Shown here piece after piece: positions 1-4,225 of a stretch of 7,227 nt of DNA; position 1 is the first letter of the stretch; each line of letters begins with the position of its first letter. The notes under the pieces are model-generated. The model did not search any database. It was given only the letters and a program-made list of their open reading frames with translations, and was not told the origin of the DNA. The translations under genes were made by a program, and so were the position numbers. This DNA comes from Bdellovibrionales bacterium (GTDB lineage: Bacteria > Bdellovibrionota > Bdellovibrionia > Bdellovibrionales > JAMPXM01), in the NCBI GenBank assembly GCA_005792225.1, contig SXSP01000074.1, positions 1 through 7,227 of the forward strand, in the 5' to 3' direction.

Positions 1-240
1 GAGTCGATCGGCGGCTCTCCGCAAAACACGCAACAGATTTATAATATCTCCGCCGACGTCTTTGATAAGATGATCCGCGACAGCGGCGGTGACTCAACGA
101 AAGTTCAAGAACAACTTTTGAAGGCTCAAGGAAATCCTGAAGCATTCTTCAAAAACCTTTCGCCTGAACAACGGGCGGCGATCGAAAAACTCGCCAAGGA
201 TATCGCGACTCGCCAATCGAGCGGCGATCCTGCTCGCTAG
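1..240 (+). CDS. C-terminal end of an unrecognised protein (5' truncated by window)
   Basis: Frame 1 is open from the first base to a TAG at 238-240, giving the last 79 residues of a protein that starts outside the window. The visible part is hydrophilic, rich in Gln, Lys, Asp and Glu. It has probable helices (NISADVFDKMIRD, then SPEQRAAIEKLAKDIATRQ) and a short polar tail ending in GDPAR. No membrane segment, cysteine or recognisable motif is present, so I assign no function. Codon use (ATC, CTC, GCG, CGC) matches the downstream genes. The gene lies 62 bp upstream of the aldo/keto reductase on the same strand, with no obvious terminator between them, so cotranscription is possible. Confidence refers to its being coding, not to any role. 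Confidence 0.75.
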   Translation, partial: ESIGGSPQNTQQIYNISADVFDKMIRDSGGDSTKVQEQLLKAQGNPEAFFKNLSPEQRAAIEKLAKDIATRQSSGDPAR

Positions 241-268
241 TCTTTGATTTTTCAAACCGCGCGGCGTA

Positions 269-299
269 CGCTCCTCTCTATCCGTCTCGGTGAGGAGCG
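269..299 (+). promoter_or_regulatory. Inverted repeat covering the aldo/keto reductase ribosome binding site
   Basis: CGCTCCTC (269-276) is the exact complement of GAGGAGCG (292-299), leaving a 15-base loop. Inside the loop CCG (282-284) can also pair with CGG (288-290). The right arm contains the whole Shine-Dalgarno GAGGAG (292-297) of the gene starting at 303. A transcript that includes 269-299 could therefore hide its own ribosome binding site. Regulation is inferred; only the pairing is seen. Confidence 0.5.
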
Positions 300-302
300 A
301 AA

Positions 303-1304
303 ATGAAAAAACGCAAACTCGGCCGTCAAGGACTCGAAGTGTCGGCTCTCGGTTTAGGCTGCATGGGCATGTCTTGGGGTTACGGTGAGCCCAACGACGC
401 CGAATCACTCGAAGTCCTTCATCGCGCGTTCGATTTAGGTATACGCTTCTGGGATACCGCTGAAATCTACGGACCCTTCACCAATGAAGAACTCCTCGGA
501 CGGGCGCTCAAGAGCAAGCCACGCGACCAGGTCGTTGTCGCAACCAAGTTCGCTTGGACGTTCTCCGCCGACGGAGAGAGAGCATCACTCGATAGTTCTC
601 CTGCACACATCAAACGCACGATCGAAGACTCTCTAAAACGCCTGAAGACCGACTATATCGATCTTTACTACCAACACCGACTCGATCCGAAAACGCCGAT
701 CGAAGATACGGTCGGCGCCATGAGTGATCTCGTCAAGGCCGGTAAGGTCCGTTACATCGGTCTTTCGGAGGTGGGTCCCGCTACGATCCGCCGCGCTCAC
801 AAAGTTCATCCTCTCTCGGTCGTTCAGTCCGAGTACTCGCTCTGGGAGAGAGGCGTTGAGGAGTCCGTGCTCCCGACTCTTCGCGAACTCGGCATTGGCT
901 TTGTTCCTTATAGTCCAATGGGCCGAGGCTTACTCACCGGTACCATTCGCAGCGCAAGCGATCTGCAAGAAGGTGATTCAAGACTCAATCATCCACGCTT
1001 TCAGGGCGAAAACCTGCGCGCGAACCTCGAGCTGGTCGATCGGGTTAAAAAGATCGCCGAGTCAAACGGCTGTACACCCACGCAGGTCGCGCTCACGTGG
1101 CTCTTAAAACAGGGTGAGGACATCGTTCCGATTCCGGGTACCAAGCGCGTGAAGTATCTCGAAGAGAACGCGCGCGCGGCGAGCCTCGAACTTCCCGCAT
1201 CTGCCTGGAGCGAGCTCGATGAGTATCTGAATCGGTTCCGTCCCGCCGGCACTCGCTACCCCGAAGCCGCAATGAAGCTCATCGACACATCAGACGAGAC
1301 GTGA
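303..1304 (+). CDS. aldo/keto reductase, NADPH-type
   Basis: The 333-residue protein is a complete, normal-length (alpha/beta)8-barrel aldo/keto reductase, a cytosolic enzyme reducing aldehydes or ketones with a nicotinamide cofactor. The catalytic tetrad is visible: Asp51 and Tyr56 in FWDTAEIYG, Lys82 in VVATKF, and His125 in YYQHRLDP. The N-terminus (KLGRQGLEVSALGLGCMGMS) is typical of the YakC/AKR13-like branch. The C-terminal cofactor loop (IPGTKRVKYLEENARA, about 277-292) has basic residues where the 2'-phosphate of NADPH is normally held. SPMGRGLLTG near 204-213 is also family-typical. The start is ATG 303, with GAGGAG at 292-297 five bases upstream; that Shine-Dalgarno lies inside an inverted repeat listed separately. 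The 3' end overlaps the convergent nuclease gene by 15 bp. The substrate cannot be read from the sequence; the family is certain. Confidence 0.96.
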   Translation: MKKRKLGRQGLEVSALGLGCMGMSWGYGEPNDAESLEVLHRAFDLGIRFWDTAEIYGPFTNEELLGRALKSKPRDQVVVATKFAWTFSADGERASLDSSPAHIKRTIEDSLKRLKTDYIDLYYQHRLDPKTPIEDTVGAMSDLVKAGKVRYIGLSEVGPATIRRAHKVHPLSVVQSEYSLWERGVEESVLPTLRELGIGFVPYSPMGRGLLTGTIRSASDLQEGDSRLNHPRFQGENLRANLELVDRVKKIAESNGCTPTQVALTWLLKQGEDIVPIPGTKRVKYLEENARAASLELPASAWSELDEYLNRFRPAGTRYPEAAMKLIDTSDET

Positions 1305-2867
1305 CTCGATCGAATGCGGGACCGGCGCTATGCCTGAGACCAAAACCGACATTCGATCGTAATCGCTGATATCGAGTCCGCGCCAAGGATGACGTGAGTC
1401 ACCCGGCTCCGCCGGCTCCCAAATCTTTCCGCCGTGAACTTCGATGGAGCGCGGTCCCGTTTCGGCTTCCCAGCTCACGCGAGCGTTGAGTAGCTTCGTC
1501 ATCATACGCGCCCGCGCCAGCGTCCGGCCCGCACGAATAAAAAGTCGCTCAAATTTCCCGCTCACTTCTTCCGGCGTGAGTCGTTCCTCAGTGTTGACCT
1601 CGGATTCTCCTTCATCCGTTTCGCTCTCGACTTCCGCTTCGACTTCATTACGCTTCTTTCGATAGAGCTTCAGTCCGAGGGCCAGCATCGAACGGACGTC
1701 GGTGAAACGGGAACGATGCACGCCAACTCTCGCGCAAAAAAGATCAAAGCCACTCTCAAGATCTTCCATCGGAATCACCGTGTGGAAGACTTGTAGAAAA
1801 AACGGACTCGTCAACGACCGCAAAACGAGCTTCAAATCTTCTATGCAATTGAAAGTACGAAACGCGCCGAGAGGGTGTTCGTCATCTTGCACGTCGCTCA
1901 CGCGCTGGAAATCACGCGAGTAGAAGATGAGTTTACGTCTCCCCATCTTTAAGCTCACGTTATAAGGCGGATCAAAGCGCTTGATCTCATCGGTTTCAAG
2001 GAGTGCCGCTTCGAGCGCCGAACCGCACTCGGTATAATTGAGATCCCAGACTTGCGTGAGCATTTCGAGTTTTCGCGGATCGCGGCCTTTTCGTCCGCGG
2101 AAGTAACTGTTCACGCGATCTTTCAGCGAAGTGGCCTTTCCCACATAGAGCACCTCGCCCGATTTCGCGATCATGCGGTAGACGCCTGGTTTCGCGGGGA
2201 GCTTCAGCCGTTGTTCGCGCTCGATCCTGTATTCGTATTTTTTCGTTCTCTCGCCTTTGATCTTCGGCGTCTCGTTCCCCCACGCCGTCAGTTCTTCCCA
2301 CGTCGTGATATGCTTGCGCTCGAGTTCTTCGACAAGTCCTCGCCAGATTTCAATGGTGGCTCTCACGTGGCTTGCCGCGCGCTTGACCTCTCCCACGCGG
2401 TTTCCGAAAAAACCCGAAACGCCGCGAATGTTCCGGCTCGGAAGCTGCGGAAAAAGTTTTTTCGTCAGCTGGTGCGAACAAAAAATCTCGAACGGCAGCT
2501 CGCCGCCAAAGAGATCAAGCAGGAACGGCTTTTCAAACTGAGCGTAGTGGATGATGGCGAGCGGTTGACCATCGAGTGCCTCGCGGAGCTCACTTAAGAC
2601 GGTTTCGCGCGAAACGGCGTTCACCATTTCGTGAGCCGAGATACCGGTGATCTCTTGCACACGCCACGGGATCTCTTCACCCTCAGGAAGCTCGACGAGA
2701 CGCGAATGAATCTCGGGCTCCGGAAATGTCTTTGGCGAAATCTCTGACCCAAACTCGCCGGAATTGGTCACTCGACACCAGGCTATTTCCAAAAGCGAGC
2801 CAACGGACGGACGCATTCCCGTCGTCTGGCAATCAATGATGATCACTGGTGTTTCTCGGAGCTTCAT
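1290..2867 (-). CDS. DnaQ-like (degenerate) exonuclease domain fused to UvrC/Cho-type GIY-YIG nuclease
   Basis: This 525-residue protein has two recognisable domains. Residues about 7-180 have the DEDDh exonuclease fold: IIIDCQTTGMRP, the EITGIS turn, IIHYAQFEKPFL, and LFPQLPSRN followed by KRAASHVRATIEIW. Residues about 221-310 are a UvrC/Cho-type GIY-YIG endonuclease: PGVY (Tyr230), YVGKA (Tyr241, Gly243), DRVNSYF (Arg251, Tyr255), the LLETDEIKRF Glu291, and Asn303 in PYN. GIY-YIG catalytic positions look intact, whereas the exonuclease keeps Asp12 but has Gln14, Glu112, Lys162 and His167 at the other expected acid/His positions. An acidic linker (about 408-429) precedes a helical C-terminal part of unknown role. 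DnaQ/GIY-YIG fusions are known in several bacterial phyla and, like Cho, are presumed to act in DNA repair incision. The start is ATG 2867, with a weak AAGAGA upstream. Confidence 0.88.
   Translation of the reverse strand: MKLRETPVIIIDCQTTGMRPSVGSLLEIAWCRVTNSGEFGSEISPKTFPEPEIHSRLVELPEGEEIPWRVQEITGISAHEMVNAVSRETVLSELREALDGQPLAIIHYAQFEKPFLLDLFGGELPFEIFCSHQLTKKLFPQLPSRNIRGVSGFFGNRVGEVKRAASHVRATIEIWRGLVEELERKHITTWEELTAWGNETPKIKGERTKKYEYRIEREQRLKLPAKPGVYRMIAKSGEVLYVGKATSLKDRVNSYFRGRKGRDPRKLEMLTQVWDLNYTECGSALEAALLETDEIKRFDPPYNVSLKMGRRKLIFYSRDFQRVSDVQDDEHPLGAFRTFNCIEDLKLVLRSLTSPFFLQVFHTVIPMEDLESGFDLFCARVGVHRSRFTDVRSMLALGLKLYRKKRNEVEAEVESETDEGESEVNTEERLTPEEVSGKFERLFIRAGRTLARARMMTKLLNARVSWEAETGPRSIEVHGGKIWEPAEPGDSRHPWRGLDISDYDRMSVLVSGIAPVPHSIESRLV
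1307..1359. repeat. 10-bp perfect inverted repeat beyond the aldo/keto reductase stop
   Basis: CGATCGAATG (1307-1316) and CATTCGATCG (1350-1359) are exact reverse complements, separated by 33 bases. The repeat starts three bases after the reductase stop codon and lies inside the last codons of the convergent nuclease gene. No T-run follows on either strand, so it is not a standard intrinsic terminator. It could fold at the 3' end of the reductase mRNA, or be a by-product of the frequent CGATCG word. Confidence 0.55.
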
Positions 2868-2892
2868 AATCTCTTGCGCGAAAGTGGCCTAC

Positions 2893-2915
2893 CTGACTGG
2901 TGACAAACCAGTCAG
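2893..2915. promoter_or_regulatory. Perfect 9-bp inverted repeat, candidate operator
   Basis: CTGACTGGT (2893-2901) and ACCAGTCAG (2907-2915) are perfect reverse complements around the 5-base centre GACAA. The site lies in the spacer between two divergent genes, 25 bases from the start codon of the nuclease gene. No T-run follows on either strand, so it is not a terminator. Its size and symmetry suit a dimeric regulator such as a TetR-family repressor. No regulator gene is present in the window, so the binding partner is unknown. Confidence 0.5.
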
Positions 2916-2928
2916 TTTGCGACGAATT

Positions 2929-2955
2929 TTCATAGCCTCTCTCTCTTTTTTTCAA
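2929..2955 (-). promoter_or_regulatory. Possible sigma-70-like promoter for the exonuclease/GIY-YIG gene
   Basis: On the minus strand TTGAAA (2955-2950) and TATGAA (2934-2929) resemble -35 and -10 boxes, separated by 15 bases, which is shorter than ideal. Between them is an A/G tract. Transcription would begin near 2922, just ahead of the inverted repeat at 2893-2915 and about 55 bases before the start codon. This is a pattern match only. Confidence 0.25.
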
Positions 2956-2995
2956 AGATCCAGTCTTCAGTGATGAATACGGCGGAACCGAGGTG

Positions 2996-3008
2996 GCATG
3001 AGTCATGC
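2996..3008. repeat. 13-base palindrome in the lipoprotein leader
   Basis: GCATGA (2996-3001) and TCATGC (3003-3008) are reverse complements around a single G, and four T residues follow on the plus strand (3009-3012). As RNA it could form at most a 5-bp stem with a 3-base loop. It may be an operator half-site pair or chance. It lies 57 bases upstream of the lipoprotein start. Confidence 0.25.
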
Positions 3009-3051
3009 TTTTCCCCTGGCGTGACTGAAGTGGTCTCGAATCGAACTGTGG

Positions 3052-3057
3052 GAGGAG
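3052..3057 (+). promoter_or_regulatory. Shine-Dalgarno that sets the lipoprotein start
   Basis: GAGGAG at 3052-3057 is eight bases before ATG 3066. The same frame is open back to ATG 2970, but that codon has no ribosome binding site and would put 32 polar residues ahead of the signal peptide. The site therefore favours 3066 over 2970, and over the further ATGs at 3072, 3075 and 3078. Confidence 0.8.
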
Positions 3058-3065
3058 ACGGACCC

Positions 3066-3854
3066 ATGTCCATGATGATGAAAACAGCCGCGCGCGTTTC
3101 AACGTCGGTTTCGCTGGCGTTGATCGCCGTGAGCCTACTCGCGAACTGCGGAGTCAATAGCAACGGGGGAAATACGCGCGACGGTCGTCACGGCGATCCG
3201 GTTCCGCAAGATGGTCAATATCCGCCGAACGGTGGTTACCCGGGTCGTCCCGGAGGTCCTCGTCCTGGCGGCCCAGGTGGCCCCGGTGGACCGGGCGGTC
3301 CCGGAGGTCCCGGTGGACCCGGCGGCGCGGGAGGAAATCCTGATCGCTACCTCGTTTGCACGGTTCAAAATATTGATTCCGGTCTGCACGCGTGCGGAGT
3401 TTCGCGCCCAGACCGTCGCCGCGAGTTGAAGCGAGCGCTTCATCGCTACGCCGATCAATCCGGTCGCTTCTATTCGAGTCTTCTTTGGAGCCGCGCGCTC
3501 CAAACGCGAGTGGAGTTGAGCCGCGGCGAAATGCAGTGTCTGCGTCGCGTCCTGTGTCGTGGGGAGTTCCAAGGACCTAACTATCCGCAGCCGAACTACC
3601 CGGGTCCAAATTATCCTGGGCCTCAGAGACGCGAAGGTTCGATCGGTCCCGTTTACGATCCGAGCGATGACGTCAGCGAAGGAAACGAAATCGAACGCGA
3701 TCGGATCGAAGAAGTGGAACCCGATGACTCCCGCGATGACGTCGGCAATGACTCCGGAAACTATCCCGGAGAATCCGGTGAATCGGCTCCCGAAGACGAA
3801 GTCGATCACGGAACGGACGAGGTTGGAAACCGACCCCGCCGCGGAAATCGATAA
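3066..3854 (+). CDS. Low-complexity lipoprotein with Gly-Gly-Pro and Asn-Tyr-Pro-x-Pro repeats
   Basis: The 262-residue protein is an unrecognised surface or periplasmic lipoprotein. Residues 1-27 form a signal peptide (Lys6, Arg10, hydrophobic 11-26) leading to LLANC with Cys28 as the likely lipidated residue. Asn at -1 is unusual for a lipobox, where Gly, Ala or Ser is normal. Gly29 at +2 would not retain it in the inner membrane by the E. coli rule. A flexible linker (29-90) contains six consecutive GGP triplets (68-85). A compact basic domain (91-170) has four cysteines (98, 110, 158, 164), enough for two disulfides. Three NYPxP units (172-186) and an acidic tail (about 198-252) follow, then a basic end (RPRRGNR). 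Flexible linkers around a small disulfide-rich domain suggest a wall-spanning or surface role, but that is inference. A strong terminator follows directly. Confidence 0.8.
   Translation: MSMMMKTAARVSTSVSLALIAVSLLANCGVNSNGGNTRDGRHGDPVPQDGQYPPNGGYPGRPGGPRPGGPGGPGGPGGPGGPGGPGGAGGNPDRYLVCTVQNIDSGLHACGVSRPDRRRELKRALHRYADQSGRFYSSLLWSRALQTRVELSRGEMQCLRRVLCRGEFQGPNYPQPNYPGPNYPGPQRREGSIGPVYDPSDDVSEGNEIERDRIEEVEPDDSRDDVGNDSGNYPGESGESAPEDEVDHGTDEVGNRPRRGNR
3267..3329 (+). repeat. Seven tandem 9-bp units encoding GGP/GGA
   Basis: Six 9-bp units encode Gly-Gly-Pro (3267-3320) and a seventh encodes Gly-Gly-Ala. The units differ at third codon positions (GGC, GGT or GGA; CCA, CCC or CCG). The peptide is therefore better conserved than the DNA, which suggests selection on the protein rather than a fresh slippage expansion. 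Confidence 0.85.
3579..3623 (+). repeat. Three tandem 15-bp units encoding NYP(Q/G)P
   Basis: Three consecutive 15-bp units encode NYPQP, NYPGP and NYPGP within the lipoprotein gene, with synonymous differences between copies (AAC TAT, AAC TAC, AAT TAT). They form a proline-rich spacer between the cysteine domain and the acidic tail. Confidence 0.85.
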
Positions 3855-3858
3855 AACG

Positions 3859-3888
3859 AAAAACGCCGCCCGAAAGAGCGGCGTTTTT
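3859..3888. terminator. Bidirectional intrinsic terminator
   Basis: AAAAACGCCGC (3859-3869) pairs with GCGGCGTTTTT (3878-3888) around the 8-base loop CCGAAAGA. On the plus strand the stem runs into seven T residues (3884-3890), ending the lipoprotein transcript. On the minus strand the mirror A-run supplies the U-tract for the convergent small membrane protein gene, whose stop codon (3891-3889) abuts the stem. Confidence 0.92.
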
Positions 3889-4191
3889 TTATTCTTCGGT
3901 CTCGTTCCAGTTCTTATAAATAAACACGGCAAAGTTAAAGAGACTGAGCGCTATCGCCGCGAGTAAACCCCAACCGTAACCCTCCCCGGGTTCGTTGGAG
4001 TAATGAATTCCGAAGTAGACGATCGCGACCTTCAAAAGAAGCGTCGGCACCAAGAAGGCTTTTAAGTAGGCAAAGAATTTTTCGTCGTCGGCATTTCTTT
4101 TTTCGCTCATCAGAGCGTCTTTATACCACGCTGACGCCTCCGCGCTAGATTCTTTCTGATCACGGGCGTAAGCTCGCACGAGAATCGTCAT
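3889..4191 (-). CDS. Small two-helix membrane protein, unknown function
   Basis: I call a 100-residue protein starting at ATG 4191 because GAGGAA (minus strand, 4206-4201) sits nine bases upstream. Residues 1-40 are charged and probably cytosolic (AYARDQKESS, SEKRNADDEK). Two hydrophobic helices follow, about 42-62 (LKAFLVPTLLLKVAIVYFG) and 73-92 (GWGLLAAIALSLFNFAVFIY). They are joined by a short polar loop (HYSNEPGEGY), and the protein ends in the acidic NWNETEE. I do not recognise the family. The frame stays open further upstream: ATG 4227 would add 12 residues (MAEALSYEEVSR) and overlap the GAPN start codon, and ATG 4275 or 4293 would run well into GAPN. None of these has a good ribosome binding site. 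The gene ends in the shared bidirectional terminator and is divergent from GAPN by 34 bp. Confidence 0.72.
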   Translation of the reverse strand: MTILVRAYARDQKESSAEASAWYKDALMSEKRNADDEKFFAYLKAFLVPTLLLKVAIVYFGIHYSNEPGEGYGWGLLAAIALSLFNFAVFIYKNWNETEE

Positions 4192-4200
4192 CCGAGAAAC

Positions 4201-4206
4201 TTCCTC
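4201..4206 (-). promoter_or_regulatory. Shine-Dalgarno favouring start 4191 of the small membrane protein
   Basis: Read on the minus strand, 4206-4201 is GAGGAA, nine bases before ATG 4191-4189. The alternative in-frame ATG at 4227 has only a distant GGGAG, more than 14 bases away. The site therefore supports the shorter protein. Confidence 0.6.
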
Positions 4207-4208
4207 AT

Positions 4209-4217
4209 AGGAGAGAG
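4209..4217 (+). promoter_or_regulatory. Shine-Dalgarno of gapN
   Basis: AGGAGAGAG at 4209-4217 ends eight bases before ATG 4226. It is only two bases from the opposite-strand ribosome binding site at 4201-4206, so the two divergent genes have back-to-back translation signals and no room for promoters between them. Confidence 0.7.
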
Positions 4218-4225
4218 CTTCAGCC

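Noticed and set aside
2052..2597. 181-residue plus-strand open frame opposite the exonuclease/GIY-YIG gene
   Set aside because: It is antisense to the recognised domains and shows no ribosome binding site or motif.
2936..2953. 18-base pure pyrimidine tract in the divergent spacer
   Set aside because: It could suggest slippage or a structural element, but it is simple sequence with no partner and is better explained as spacer around the putative minus-strand promoter.
2970..3065. N-terminal extension of the lipoprotein from ATG 2970
   Set aside because: No ribosome binding site precedes it, and it would bury the signal peptide behind 32 polar residues. ATG 3066 has a good Shine-Dalgarno.
3252..3335. 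Collagen-like domain
   Set aside because: The Gly-Gly-Pro run fits G-x-Y formally, but it is only six triplets with Gly at X throughout and is broken by Arg-Pro. A flexible linker is a better description than a triple helix.
3135..3932. 265-residue minus-strand open frame across the lipoprotein gene
   Set aside because: It is antisense to a well-supported lipoprotein, has low-complexity Thr/Ser/Arg repeats mirroring the GGP tract, and runs through the terminator. It is a shadow of a GC-rich repeat gene.
3559..3966. 135-residue plus-strand open frame spanning the lipoprotein tail and terminator
   Set aside because: It reads through a strong hairpin terminator and into an antisense gene, with a composition typical of an out-of-frame translation.
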